Shown: positions 16,779 to 26,038 of the stretch, piece by piece
How positions within the stretch are numbered: position 1 is the first letter of the stretch
Layout: each line of letters starts with the position of its first letter
NCBI GenBank assembly: GCA_002454815.1
Contig: DKJL01000018.1
Coordinates: forward strand, 1-64,000
From: Flavobacteriales bacterium UBA6693
Lineage (GTDB): Bacteria > Bacteroidota > Bacteroidia > Flavobacteriales > Weeksellaceae
Direction of reading: 5' to 3'
DNA length: 64,000 bases
The notes under the pieces: model-generated
What the model saw: only the letters and a program-made list of their open reading frames with translations
What the model was told of the DNA's origin: nothing
The model's database searches: none
Position numbers and translations under genes: made by a program

Positions 16779-17507
16779 ATGAAAATCATCGCTGTGATTC
16801 CCGCACGTTATGCCGCTACGAGATTCCCGGGAAAATTAATGCAAAAGCTTGGAGATAAAACCGTCATCAGAACCACCTATGAAAACGTCGTGGAGACCGG
16901 ACTATTTAACGAAGTTTTTGTGGCAACGGATTCTCGTGTCATCTTTGATGAAATTACTAAAGCTGGTGGCAACGCCGTGATGACGGGAGAACACGAAACC
17001 GGCAGCGACAGAATTGCAGAAGCTGTGCAACAGATTGATTGCGATATTGTTGTGAATGTGCAGGGGGATGAACCGTTTCTGAAAACAGAGCCACTAAAAC
17101 AGCTGATTGCGGTTTTTCATGATGACACGGAAAATCAGGTTTCTCTTGCTTCGCTTAAAATAAGGCTGACAAAAAAAGAAGAGATCGAGAATGCAAACAA
17201 CGTGAAAGTCATCACGGACAAAGACAATTTTGCTTTGTATTTTAGCCGTTCAGTAATTCCGTATGCCCGCGAAAATTTCGAAACTACAGAATATTATAAG
17301 CATATCGGCGTTTATGCTTTTAGAAAATCAGCGCTGCGGCAATTTGCGCGACTTCCAATGAAGCCACTTGAAATCGCCGAAAAAATAGAATGTCTGCGTT
17401 ACCTTGAATACGGCATGAAAATAAAAATGGTGGAAACCGAATTTATCGGCGTGGGAATCGATGTTCCGGAGGATTTGCAAGAAGCCAGGCGGCTGCTCGG
17501 CCTGTGA
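16779..17507 (+). CDS. kdsB: 3-deoxy-manno-octulosonate cytidylyltransferase
   Basis: 242 residues. KdsB couples CTP and Kdo to give CMP-Kdo for the lipopolysaccharide inner core. The nucleotide-binding start IPARYAATRFPGK, the ATDS loop, GGNAVMTGEHETGSDRIAE and VVNVQGDEPF are diagnostic, as is YKHIGVYAFRK. Length is as expected. It lies 38 bp after the aminotransferase on the same strand and indicates a Gram-negative organism with Kdo-containing LPS. Confidence 0.95.
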   Translation: MKIIAVIPARYAATRFPGKLMQKLGDKTVIRTTYENVVETGLFNEVFVATDSRVIFDEITKAGGNAVMTGEHETGSDRIAEAVQQIDCDIVVNVQGDEPFLKTEPLKQLIAVFHDDTENQVSLASLKIRLTKKEEIENANNVKVITDKDNFALYFSRSVIPYARENFETTEYYKHIGVYAFRKSALRQFARLPMKPLEIAEKIECLRYLEYGMKIKMVETEFIGVGIDVPEDLQEARRLLGL

Positions 17508-17531
17508 TGAGGCGATATCTTTAAAAAAGTA

Positions 17532-17539
17532 TATATTTG
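17532..17539 (+). promoter_or_regulatory. Candidate -7 box upstream of the LolA-like gene
   Basis: TATATTTG matches TAnnTTTG exactly. It lies about 90 nt before the ATG at 17627 and lacks a clear -33 partner, so it is weakly supported. Confidence 0.3.
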
Positions 17540-17626
17540 AGCGGCCATTTGGACAAAACAAGACGTCCGTGTTCGTGAAGTGAATGCAAAATAAAAATGC
17601 AGTATGCTGACTGCCAGAACTTTACA

Positions 17627-18289
17627 ATGAGAAAAACTTTTTTAGTATTTATTCTTTTTATTACTTGCGCTGTGAGCGCCCAAACCGCCAAAGAAATCAT
17701 TGACAAAAACATCGAGCTTTCGGGCGGGCTGACCAACTGGAAACTACTAACTTCAGTATTGTTGCAGGGCAAAGTAACCCTTGGCATTAATGATGAATAT
17801 CCTATTAAGATCTATCAGCAACGCCCCAACCTCACCAAAACCAGCATTATTGTCGGTAAAAAAGAATCGGCCATAGAAGGGTACGACGGCACGAAGGGTT
17901 ATGCGATGAATTATGCGTCTAATAAACTGCAGGAATATGCGAATTATATCCCGGAAAGTTTCGACAATGATTTTATTGACTGGGAAAACAAGGGTTTCAC
18001 AGCGGTTTATCTCGGCAAAGAAAAAATTGGCGATAATTATTGCCATAAGGTGGAACTGACTAAAAATGTCAACAAAACGCTTTATTATTTTGATACGAAA
18101 ACCTTTATGCTTTTAAAGGAAATCAAGAAAGAGGAAACCTTAAGTTATGAGGATTACCGCACCGTAGGAAGTCTGAAAATGCCTTTCAGAATTGAAGCTT
18201 CCACGGCAAAACGCGATGGCGACTATGTCATTAATTTAACCAAGATAGAAACCAACAGAGTGTTTCCCGCAAACACTTTCAAATTTTAA
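17627..18289 (+). CDS. LolA-fold secreted protein (outer membrane lipoprotein-sorting-like)
   Basis: 220 residues from the ATG at 17627. A signal peptide (MRKTFLVFILFITCAVSA, then QTAKEI) directs export. The mature part is a half-barrel pattern of beta strands typical of LolA/LolB-type or outer-membrane-lipoprotein-sorting proteins, with the phrase LYYFDTKTFMLLKEIKKE and a Pro-rich LKMPFRIE turn. Its role is unproven, since the canonical lolA is a separate gene at 20475. It sits 5 bp before the glutathione peroxidase gene, so the two are probably co-transcribed. Confidence 0.68.
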   Translation: MRKTFLVFILFITCAVSAQTAKEIIDKNIELSGGLTNWKLLTSVLLQGKVTLGINDEYPIKIYQQRPNLTKTSIIVGKKESAIEGYDGTKGYAMNYASNKLQEYANYIPESFDNDFIDWENKGFTAVYLGKEKIGDNYCHKVELTKNVNKTLYYFDTKTFMLLKEIKKEETLSYEDYRTVGSLKMPFRIEASTAKRDGDYVINLTKIETNRVFPANTFKF

Positions 18290-18294
18290 ACACA

Positions 18295-18870
18295 ATGAAA
18301 AAAGTATTTATTCTGTTACTGGCCGCAGGCGCATGGATGCACAGCTGCAAAAATGCAAGCAAAGACACGACTCAGGTTAAAACAGAAGATAAAATGACTC
18401 AGACGATTTACGACTTTAAGGTCGAAGGATTGGACGGCAAAATGATTGACTTTGCCGATTTCAAAGGAAAAAAAGTTCTTATTGTAAACACTGCTTCCGA
18501 GTGTGGGTTTACCCCTCAGTATGCCGATTTGGAACAGATCTCGAAACAGTATGCCGAGAAACTTGTAGTGGTAGGTTTTCCGGCAAATAATTTTGGCGGA
18601 CAGGAGCCGGGAAGTAACGAGGAAATTGGCGCTTTTTGCGAGAAAAATTTTGGCGTTAGTTTTCCGATGGCGGCAAAAGTTTCAGTGAAAGGTGACGACA
18701 TTGCGCCCATTTTTCAGTTTCTTACGATGAAGGAAAAAAACGGCGTTAAAAACACAGCAATTCTCTGGAATTTTACCAAATTCCTGCTGGACGAAAATGG
18801 TCACTTGATCGATTCTTATATCAGTACAACAAAACCAACAAGCGAGGCGATTACGCGTTATCTGCAATAA
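18295..18870 (+). CDS. Glutathione/thioredoxin peroxidase, lipoprotein type
   Basis: 191 residues. A short type II signal peptide ends MHSCKN, so the enzyme is probably a periplasmic lipoprotein, which is unusual for the family. The peroxidase domain has the catalytic Cys C70 in NTASECGFTPQY, Q103 in GGQEPGSNEE, and W158-N159 in ILWNFTKF. C115 in FCEKNFGVSFP is the resolving Cys of thioredoxin-dependent forms, so the electron donor is likely a thioredoxin-like protein rather than glutathione. It reduces hydrogen peroxide or lipid peroxides. Followed by a strong terminator. Confidence 0.9.
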   Translation: MKKVFILLLAAGAWMHSCKNASKDTTQVKTEDKMTQTIYDFKVEGLDGKMIDFADFKGKKVLIVNTASECGFTPQYADLEQISKQYAEKLVVVGFPANNFGGQEPGSNEEIGAFCEKNFGVSFPMAAKVSVKGDDIAPIFQFLTMKEKNGVKNTAILWNFTKFLLDENGHLIDSYISTTKPTSEAITRYLQ

Positions 18871-18887
18871 GTTCATTAACCAAAGAG

Positions 18888-18917
18888 AGTTCACAGAAAC
18901 CATCTGTGAACTTTTTT
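18888..18917 (+). terminator. Rho-independent terminator after the peroxidase gene
   Basis: AGTTCACAGA (18888-18897) pairs with TCTGTGAACT (18903-18912) around AACCA, followed by a run of T. It ends the plus-strand unit before the convergent lptF gene. Confidence 0.88.
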
Positions 18918-18950
18918 GTTTTTACTTTTCTCCGGCATGGTGGAAATATT

Positions 18951-20405
18951 CTATCGATAGCGCTGATGTTCTTTACTTTTTGAAAATCGGGAAGTTATGG
19001 GTTTCAACAATGACTTGTATTTTTCGACATCAAATAATTGCGAGTCCGTGAGTGCTTTGTGCGTAAGCCAGATGCCGAAAGGAAGCAGGACAATATTCGG
19101 TAACCAAGCCGCCAGATAAGGGTCCATATTTCCAGCCCAAGCGATATTTTCTGCTGAAAGATTGAGCAAGTAGAAAAGAATAAAAATGACGATCGCAATA
19201 ACGACTGGCAATCCCAAACCGCCTTTTCGTATAATACTGCCCAAGCTGGAGCCGATCATAAAGAAGATGATACAAGTTATAGAGTAGGAGACGATACGCT
19301 GCTGGTGCATGATCACCCGTGCAAAATAACCATGCATTTCTTTAATCTGCGCTGCTTTTCCGGCGGTCGCCTGTTTAATTCCTTCAATCTTTGCGTAGGC
19401 ACCATAAAGAACTTGTTTTTGTTCTTTCTGCGTCGCGCTGTCGAGTTGAAAAGGCGGGACTACTTTTTTCTTTGGTCGGATTTTGTCGATATGCGTTGCG
19501 TACGTGTTGGTTTGGCTCACCAGTTCGTAAGCAACATTATTAAGCACAGTTTCGTTACTTTTCTTAGTTTCCGCAATCGTATTGTTTAATTCAAGAATGT
19601 TCTGAAACGAATAGTCATCGGTTATTTTCTGCGATTCCAGCGCTTTCTCGATAATTTCAGAAATGTTAAAATGCGAAACAAGCGTATCGAATTTTATTGC
19701 CTGATCCGGTTGTTTCAGCCGTTGGTTATAATCTACGTTGGTCAGCTGATCTTCGTAAACCGTCCCATTAAATAAAACCAGTTTAAGGTAATTTGGATTG
19801 TCGGCAGGCACGAATTTTCCTTTTTCAGCCACAATTGATTGCTGATCTTCGTATGAACTTGCCATTTTATGGATAAAAACACCATTCAGATTTTCTCCGT
19901 TTTCACCGGAAATTTTATCAAACTTCACCGTGAAACCAGGGATTTGCTGGATGAACTGGCCCGGTGTGAAATTCAGCGCCGGCTTTGTTGCCGCGATGTT
20001 ATAGAGCATATTCTTCGCTTTCCGCTGAAACTCGGGCGTAACGTTATTGGAGAAAACAAAGAGCAGCACCGAAAAAAGAAAGGTGGTAAAGAAAAGCGGA
20101 AGCATAATCCTCGTTAGTGAGATACCGGCGGCTTTCATGGCGGCAAGCTCATAACGTTCGCCAAAATCACCGAAAGTCATGATTGAAGAAAGCAAAATGG
20201 TCAGTGGTAAAACAAGTTGTACGACGATTACAGAAAGGTAGGACAGTAATTTTAAAATTTCCCAGTAACTCAAACCTTTGCCCGTAAACTGAGCCAAACG
20301 GATCCAGACAATATTGACAACGAAGATGAAAAACAACACGCTGAAAATAAAAATAAAAGGCCCGAAAAAGGTTTTAATGACGTATCCGTCGAGTTTTTTT
20401 ACCAT
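18951..20405 (-). CDS. lptF: LptF/LptG-family permease (YjgP/YjgQ)
   Basis: 484 residues from the ATG at 20405; a GTG at 20429 is also in frame. Three N-terminal and three C-terminal membrane helices surround a large periplasmic beta-jellyroll domain (about residues 125-360). The family word GDFGERYELAAMKAAGIS, which contacts the LptB ATPase, is present, as is NNVTPEFQRKAKNMLYN. It forms the inner-membrane part of the ABC exporter that extracts lipopolysaccharide. Last gene of the ftsK-lolA-lptF group on the minus strand. Confidence 0.9.
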   Translation of the reverse strand: MVKKLDGYVIKTFFGPFIFIFSVLFFIFVVNIVWIRLAQFTGKGLSYWEILKLLSYLSVIVVQLVLPLTILLSSIMTFGDFGERYELAAMKAAGISLTRIMLPLFFTTFLFSVLLFVFSNNVTPEFQRKAKNMLYNIAATKPALNFTPGQFIQQIPGFTVKFDKISGENGENLNGVFIHKMASSYEDQQSIVAEKGKFVPADNPNYLKLVLFNGTVYEDQLTNVDYNQRLKQPDQAIKFDTLVSHFNISEIIEKALESQKITDDYSFQNILELNNTIAETKKSNETVLNNVAYELVSQTNTYATHIDKIRPKKKVVPPFQLDSATQKEQKQVLYGAYAKIEGIKQATAGKAAQIKEMHGYFARVIMHQQRIVSYSITCIIFFMIGSSLGSIIRKGGLGLPVVIAIVIFILFYLLNLSAENIAWAGNMDPYLAAWLPNIVLLPFGIWLTHKALTDSQLFDVEKYKSLLKPITSRFSKSKEHQRYR

Positions 20406-20474
20406 GGCGTAAATGTACAAAAAAGTCACAAAGCTGATGACTATGTGACGGTGTTGCGCGCTGCTGAAAAGCGT

Positions 20475-21113
20475 CTAAAGTTCGGTAATCAAATAATTTT
20501 TGTACTGATTTTTGTTGAATGAAAATATGTCGCCGGCCAAAGATTGATTTTCGCGGTAATCCTGAATTGCAATTACAGTAACGCTGTTGTCCTTGGAAAA
20601 CTGCTCTATTTTAACAAGTTGTTTTTTTGGTCCGTTTACAAAAAGTTTCACTTCTTTTACGCCGTTATTCGTGGTCGGTGTCATTCGGATGTAGTCGGTG
20701 TTCACTCCGTTTACATTAAGTTTTCCCATGTATTTTACGGTATATCCTTTTTTGTATGATTCAATATAACTGAGCGGTGAGAACATCTGCTCGCTGCCGT
20801 TCGGTTTCGCAACGGTAACTTCCTGATCTTCATCGGAAATATTATAGACTTTATTACCGTCGAAAACCTGCTCGATGCCCATGATTTTTAGTTTATATAA
20901 ATCTTTGGCTGCGTAGAAAATCCCGGGTTCGGTTTTCGTTACTTTTGTACCGTTTCCGGTTCCGTAAACAAATTTAAAATAGACATTATTCTTGCTTTTA
21001 TAATTTGCCGCGACAGCGTCCAGCAACGTTTTTGCTTTTGAATCAACCTGTTGTGCTGCGGCAGAAAAAGCCATAATAACGATCAGTAGCGCAGTGGAAA
21101 TTTTTTTAATCAT
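20475..21113 (-). CDS. lolA: Outer membrane lipoprotein carrier protein LolA
   Basis: 212 residues from the ATG at 21113. The signal peptide ends near FSAAAQQ. The mature protein matches the LolA fold, a half-open beta barrel with the strands FKFVYGTG, GIFYAAKDLYKLKIMG, YNISDEDQEVTV and KLFVNGPKKQLVKIEQF. LolA ferries lipoproteins across the periplasm from the LolCDE exporter to the outer membrane. It lies directly downstream of ftsK, an order common in Bacteroidota. lolD is elsewhere in the window (40544). Confidence 0.85.
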   Translation of the reverse strand: MIKKISTALLIVIMAFSAAAQQVDSKAKTLLDAVAANYKSKNNVYFKFVYGTGNGTKVTKTEPGIFYAAKDLYKLKIMGIEQVFDGNKVYNISDEDQEVTVAKPNGSEQMFSPLSYIESYKKGYTVKYMGKLNVNGVNTDYIRMTPTTNNGVKEVKLFVNGPKKQLVKIEQFSKDNSVTVIAIQDYRENQSLAGDIFSFNKNQYKNYLITEL

Positions 21114-21183
21114 TGTGGAAATTTTATTCTCTGGTTTGATGAAAATTGTCAAGTAAAGTTAAACTTTTGTTTAAAATTCCTTT

Positions 21184-23637
21184 TTATTTTCGCATTTCTT
21201 CCAAAAAGTGTTCCAAAGAATTAACATCAGAAATCAGTACGTCGCGCGCTTTTGCGCCATTGAAGCCACCCACTACGCCACTGGATTCCAGCTGATCCAT
21301 AATTCTGCCGGCGCGGTTGTAACCCAGTTTAAGCTGGCGTTGCAACATTGACGTCGAACCTTGCTGCGTGCCGACAACAATACGCGCGGCCTCTTCGAAA
21401 AGTACATCCCGCTCATTCGGATCAAAAGCCGTCGTGGTCGACGTACTTTCGGCATTATCCGGCTCGGGCAAAATGAGGGCACTGGCAAAACCTTTTTGTT
21501 CACCAATATATTCAGCAATTTTTTCTACCTCCGGCGTATCGACAAATGCGCACTGCAGACGCATAATTTCATTTCCGTTAAAGTACAGCATATCACCTTT
21601 TCCTATCAGCTGGTCGGCGCCCGGAGAGTCTAGAATCGTTCGGGAATCGACACTGGAAATCACGCGGAAAGCCGCGCGTGCAGGGAAGTTTGCTTTAATC
21701 ATCCCCGTAATTACGTTGACAGACGGACGCTGCGTTGCTACAATTAAATGAATACCGACGGCGCGTGCAAGCTGGGCTAATCTCGCGATCGGCAGTTCCA
21801 CTTCTTTTCCTGCGGTCATAATTAAATCGGCAAACTCGTCAATAACGAGCACGATATAAGGCAGGAATTTATGGCCGTTTTCGGGGTTCAGTTTACGCTC
21901 GGAAAATTTCTTGTTATATTCCTTGATATTTTTACAAAAAGCATTTTTCAGCAAGTCATACCGGTTGTCCATTTCCTTGCTCAGCGAGTTGAGCGTGTTG
22001 ATCACCTTGTGGGTATCGGTGATAATCGCATCTTCTCCTTCAGGAAGTTTCGCCAGATAATGACGTTCTATTTTGGAATATAACGAAAGTTCCACTTTCT
22101 TAGGGTCGACCATCACGAATTTCAGCTCACTCGGATGTTTTTTGTACAAAAGCGAGGTCAGGATTGCATTGATCCCCACCGATTTTCCCTGGCCGGTAGC
22201 GCCCGCCATCAGTAAGTGAGGCATTTTTGAGAGGTCAGCCATGAAAACTTCATTGGAAATTGTTTTTCCGAACACGACCGGCAGATCCATATCCGTATTT
22301 TGAAATTTTTGGGAGGCAACCACGCTACGCATTGAAACCATTGAGGGGTTTTTGCGCGGCACTTCAATTCCGATGGTTCCTTTTCCGGGCATCGGCGCGA
22401 TGATCCGGATGCCGAGCGCAGAAAGATTCAGTGCGATGTCGTCCTGCAGTTTTTTAATTGAAGCCACGCGAATTCCGGCTTCGGGAACGATTTCGTACAA
22501 TGTTACCGTCGGTCCGATGGTCGCCTTAATTTCGGAAATGCCGACATTAAAGTTTTTCAGTAAACCAACGATTTTATTTTTATTTTCTTCGAGTTCATCT
22601 TTGTTTACCGAGATTTCCTCGTTGCCATAATCTCTCAGCAAATCTACCGTCGGCATCTGAAAATGGGGCAGCTCCAGTTTATGATCGTAATGACCGTGCT
22701 TTTCCACCAAGGCGTTGGATTTCGCCTCAATATCATCTACAATTTCAACCGGCTTTGCGACTTCCACTTTAAAATCGAATCCATCCAAAGTCGTATCGGC
22801 AACTTTTTCATCTAAATTTTGCTCCGGTTTTAAACTAATGGTGGTTGCGGCACCGTGTTCTTCAAAGGAAGTTTGGTTCGGGGTGACGATCGGCTCGATA
22901 ACTGACTCCACAACGGGTTTCGCAGTTTCCTCTGTTTTAATAAGTTCCGGTTCGACGAGGTCTTCGGCTTCGGGCTGCTGTAAGATTTCTTCGAGTTCTT
23001 CATCAGCTTCGAAATTTTCAGTGGATTTTGGCATCATGTTTCGAACGCGCCCCATCGTTTCGTCATTTAAACTGGAAAGTTTTGCTTTCACATTGGACGG
23101 GCTCAGATTAAATTCAAGAATAAAATACAGACCAATACCGGCTATGATAACCAGCCATAATCCCGCCGTACCAATGACCGAGTTGAGGAAATCCATAATT
23201 TGATAACCGTAAACGCCGCTCAGGACTCCTTCACCCTGTGTGATGGCACCCAGCAAAATTGGTAGCCAGCAAATAAAAAAGAGGGAATGGCCGATGGTTT
23301 TCCAAGGCTTGAAATAATTCTTTTTAAGTATAATCAGTCCGCAAACGAAAAAAAGAAATGCCACGATGAAGGCCGCGATACCGATACTTTCGAAAATAAA
23401 AATGTTGCCAAGCCAGTCACCGACTTTTCCAAAGATGTTAGAAGATTTAATGCTTTTATCGAGCATCGTGCCGGCCTGGCTTTGGTCCGCTTTCCAGTTC
23501 AGTAAATAGGAAAAGAACGAGACTGCTGCTACAATGCTGAGCAGCAGATAAAGTATACCGAAAAAAATACGTGGTTTGGAGAGAATTTTATTCTGCTCTG
23601 TCGCAGTGTTTTGTGTCTTTTTTGTGCCCTTTTCCAT
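21184..23637 (-). CDS. ftsK: DNA translocase FtsK
   Basis: 817 residues. Four N-terminal membrane helices (to about residue 180) anchor it at the septum. An acidic, Glu/Pro-rich linker (180-310) is short compared with E. coli. The RecA-like motor has Walker A GATGQGKS (K485) and Walker B IVLVIDEFADL, with the RPSVNVITG and SRTILDSPGADQLIGKGDML motifs. The C-terminal gamma winged helix (LQRQLKLGYNRAGRIMDQLE) would read KOPS-like sites. It pumps chromosome ends apart and activates XerCD recombination at dif. Confidence 0.95.
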   Translation of the reverse strand: MEKGTKKTQNTATEQNKILSKPRIFFGILYLLLSIVAAVSFFSYLLNWKADQSQAGTMLDKSIKSSNIFGKVGDWLGNIFIFESIGIAAFIVAFLFFVCGLIILKKNYFKPWKTIGHSLFFICWLPILLGAITQGEGVLSGVYGYQIMDFLNSVIGTAGLWLVIIAGIGLYFILEFNLSPSNVKAKLSSLNDETMGRVRNMMPKSTENFEADEELEEILQQPEAEDLVEPELIKTEETAKPVVESVIEPIVTPNQTSFEEHGAATTISLKPEQNLDEKVADTTLDGFDFKVEVAKPVEIVDDIEAKSNALVEKHGHYDHKLELPHFQMPTVDLLRDYGNEEISVNKDELEENKNKIVGLLKNFNVGISEIKATIGPTVTLYEIVPEAGIRVASIKKLQDDIALNLSALGIRIIAPMPGKGTIGIEVPRKNPSMVSMRSVVASQKFQNTDMDLPVVFGKTISNEVFMADLSKMPHLLMAGATGQGKSVGINAILTSLLYKKHPSELKFVMVDPKKVELSLYSKIERHYLAKLPEGEDAIITDTHKVINTLNSLSKEMDNRYDLLKNAFCKNIKEYNKKFSERKLNPENGHKFLPYIVLVIDEFADLIMTAGKEVELPIARLAQLARAVGIHLIVATQRPSVNVITGMIKANFPARAAFRVISSVDSRTILDSPGADQLIGKGDMLYFNGNEIMRLQCAFVDTPEVEKIAEYIGEQKGFASALILPEPDNAESTSTTTAFDPNERDVLFEEAARIVVGTQQGSTSMLQRQLKLGYNRAGRIMDQLESSGVVGGFNGAKARDVLISDVNSLEHFLEEMRK

Positions 23638-24076
23638 AATATCAATGTGCGCAAATTTAATAATAAAAATTAAGAAAAAACCTGCCCCAGGGCGAGACTG
23701 TAAATAAAGAATTGTGGTTAATAACCTTAATTAGGGTGTGAAAAAATTTAAAGAAAAAAAAGACCGCTTACTTCACGAGCCTTAATTAAAAACAAGAATT
23801 ACAGCTTCGGCAGTTTGTGGTCTGGGATTGAGTGCGCATCGAGTTTGGAGGTGGCACAGTTATTTTAAAATATCTTACAGCATTTACAAAATTTTCAAAG
23901 TGTTTTCCTGATAATTTAATATACTTAAAGGAGCAGGAGAAAGAACAGTAGAAAAACTTTCGCACAAGTTTTCCCAAATACTATAGCACTTGCAAAGTTT
24001 GCTCTGCATGACAATCAAAGGGCGTGAAATTTGCAAGCGTTCGTGCATCAATCACCAACATTAAAAACAAATAATT
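23638..24076. other. Gene-poor divergent region between ftsK and the FAD/Rieske gene
   Basis: 439 bp. TAAATTTG on the minus strand at 23652-23659 is a good -7 box for ftsK. A 63-codon minus-strand frame (23786-23977) ending in a Cys-rich tail has no supporting features and I do not call it. No clear plus-strand promoter pair was found for the gene at 24077. Confidence 0.5.
23652..23659 (-). promoter_or_regulatory. Candidate -7 box of ftsK
   Basis: TAAATTTG on the minus strand, 14 nt before the ftsK ATG, matches TAnnTTTG exactly. The expected leader is about 10 nt. No -33 TTTG is visible. Confidence 0.42.
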
Positions 24077-25585
24077 ATGGAAAGAGACGGCGCAAATAGA
24101 AGTCTATGGCAGAGCGTTGAGATGCCCGCATTTTTTGCCGACAGCACGAGCAAGCATTACGATGTAATCATCGCAGGAGCTGGAATTACCGGCGTTACAG
24201 CGGGATATCTTCTCCAAAAGGCTGGTAAAAAATGTCTGATCATAGAGGCAGAAAATTTTGGTTTCGGTACGACGGGCGGCACCACGGCGCACATCAACAC
24301 TTTTTACGATGCACATTATGATAAAGTTATCAAAGATTTTGGTGAAGAAAACGCAAAGCTTCTGGCACAAACCGGTCCCGAAGTCATCCGTCAGATCAGA
24401 ACAATTATTGAAGAGAATTCGATAGACTGTGGTTTTGCCGACCGGACTTCGTACGTTTTCTCACTGGATCAAAAACAAACTGACGAACTGGAGGATCTGT
24501 TTGAAGCTACTAAAAAAGTGGGCCTTCCGGCGCAGGAAGTGACCGAAACACCGTTTCCAATTCCTTTTGAAAAAGCAATAAAAATAGAAGGGCAGGCAGA
24601 ATTTCATCCTACGAAGTACATTTGTGCCGTCGGAGAGGCGTTTCTGGCTTTGGGCGGAACAATTATGGAAAACGAAATGGTTACTGCCGTCACGGAAAGT
24701 GGCAATTCAGCGAAGGTAATCACTGACAAAAATGAATATAATACCGGTGATTTTATCTGGGGCACTCACGTTATACCGAATATAAACCGGATGAACTTTC
24801 TTGCAGCACCGTACCGCAGTTATGCCATAGCATTCACGCTAAAATCCGGGGAGTATCCTGAAGCGCTCGGAGAAGATCTATCCTCTCCTTATCATTATTA
24901 CCGGTCGCAGGAAGCGGACGGAAAAAAATACGTTATTGCGGGTGGTGAAGATCATAAAACCGGTCATGAAGAAGATGCCGAGAAACATTTCGACGCGCTT
25001 GAAACTTACGTTGGACAATATTTTGATGTTGATGAAGTTACGCACCGCTGGTCTTCTCAGTTTTACACGCCCGCGGACGGTCTGCCTTTTATTGGTAAAG
25101 CTCCGGTTGAGCATCATGTCTTTTGGGCAACCGGTTATGATGGTAATGGTATGACTTTCGGAACGCTTGCGGCGATGATTATTTCGGATATTATTTTAGA
25201 AAAAGGAAGTAAATATGAGGAACTATTCAGCCCGGCGCGATTTAATGTAAAGGCCGGCCTTGTTGATACTGTGAAAGAAAGCGCTGATGCTGTTTTTCAT
25301 TTAATTAAAGATAAATTCACTGCCAGAAAAATAGACAGTCTGGACGAAATCCCGCTCGGCAGCGGCGATACGGTCTCGCTGGATGGTAAAACAATGTCGG
25401 TGTACCGGGATGAACTTGGCACGGTGCATGCGGTGGAAAGTGCATGTACCCACATGGGTTGCAATGTCGCTTGGAATAATACAGAGAAAAGCTGGGATTG
25501 TCCTTGTCACGGAGCGCGCTACGATATCCGTGGCGTGGTGCTTAACGGACCTACGACCAAAAATTTAAAGAAAATTGACCTTTAA
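24077..25585 (+). CDS. FAD-dependent oxidoreductase with C-terminal Rieske domain
   Basis: 502 residues in two parts. The N-terminal FAD-binding DAO-type domain has the dinucleotide fold VIIAGAGITGVTAGY, then GTTGGTTAHINTFYD, and a C-terminal FAD contact ATGYDGNGMTFG. The last 110 residues are a Rieske [2Fe-2S] domain with ligands in CTHMGC (Cys, His) and CPCHGARYD (Cys, His). Such fusions (YhfW-like) are seen in many bacteria; the substrate is unknown. Cytoplasmic. A small acidic protein gene follows 33 bp later, possibly co-transcribed. Confidence 0.88.
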   Translation: MERDGANRSLWQSVEMPAFFADSTSKHYDVIIAGAGITGVTAGYLLQKAGKKCLIIEAENFGFGTTGGTTAHINTFYDAHYDKVIKDFGEENAKLLAQTGPEVIRQIRTIIEENSIDCGFADRTSYVFSLDQKQTDELEDLFEATKKVGLPAQEVTETPFPIPFEKAIKIEGQAEFHPTKYICAVGEAFLALGGTIMENEMVTAVTESGNSAKVITDKNEYNTGDFIWGTHVIPNINRMNFLAAPYRSYAIAFTLKSGEYPEALGEDLSSPYHYYRSQEADGKKYVIAGGEDHKTGHEEDAEKHFDALETYVGQYFDVDEVTHRWSSQFYTPADGLPFIGKAPVEHHVFWATGYDGNGMTFGTLAAMIISDIILEKGSKYEELFSPARFNVKAGLVDTVKESADAVFHLIKDKFTARKIDSLDEIPLGSGDTVSLDGKTMSVYRDELGTVHAVESACTHMGCNVAWNNTEKSWDCPCHGARYDIRGVVLNGPTTKNLKKIDL

Positions 25586-25618
25586 TTCAACATAAAGTAA
25601 TCGCTAAAATACCAAATT

Positions 25619-25912
25619 ATGATACTTAACGACAACAAAGAAGAACAGAACGAAAAATTGAGAGAGATGGATTACAGTCCGTCGGAAGATATTTTTAATC
25701 AGGAAGAATCGATTCCGCTGGATGGCGATGGAAATCCTGTTACGAAAATCGATAACGAAACTGAGGGTCCGGGCAGTGACCTCGATGTTCCCGGCAGTAT
25801 GCTGGACGATGCGATGGAAGATATCGGTTCGGAAGACGAAGAAAACAATTATTACAGCCAAAGCGATAACAAAGATAACCACGAGGAAGTAAACGACGAT
25901 CTTATTTCGTAG
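25619..25912 (+). CDS. Small, very acidic hypothetical protein
   Basis: 97 residues, rich in Asp, Glu and Asn, with no hydrophobic core, so it is probably disordered. Recognisable segments are SIPLDGDGNP, GSDLDVPGSMLDDA and EDEENNYYSQSDN. I recall similar short acidic proteins in many Bacteroidota. No enzymatic motif. It lies 33 bp after the FAD/Rieske gene and before a strong terminator. A role in stress or as a chaperone-like buffer is only a guess. Confidence 0.7.
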   Translation: MILNDNKEEQNEKLREMDYSPSEDIFNQEESIPLDGDGNPVTKIDNETEGPGSDLDVPGSMLDDAMEDIGSEDEENNYYSQSDNKDNHEEVNDDLIS

Positions 25913-25937
25913 TTAAATTTAATCCTTTAAAAGAATG

Positions 25938-25964
25938 CGTCCTGCCAACACAGGACGTTTTTTT
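25938..25964 (+). terminator. Rho-independent terminator
   Basis: CGTCCTG (25938-25944) pairs with CAGGACG (25951-25957) around CCAACA, followed by seven T. It ends the FAD/Rieske-acidic protein unit. Confidence 0.88.
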
Positions 25965-25975
25965 GCGCAGATTTG

Positions 25976-26004
25976 TTTGGTATTTCTTTATTTGAATATC
26001 TTTA
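25976..26004 (+). promoter_or_regulatory. Candidate promoter of hutU
   Basis: TTTG (25976-25979), a 17-nt spacer and TATCTTTA (25997-26004, one mismatch to TAnnTTTG). The start of transcription would be about 30 nt before the ATG at 26039. Confidence 0.45.
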
Positions 26005-26038
26005 AAAGCCCTAAACAATCTCATTAAAAATTTAAAAA

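Noticed and set aside
23786..23977. 63-codon minus-strand frame with Cys-rich end in the ftsK upstream gap, considered as a peptide precursor
   Set aside because: No leader-like conserved motif, no modification enzyme nearby and no ribosome site or promoter; could be chance.
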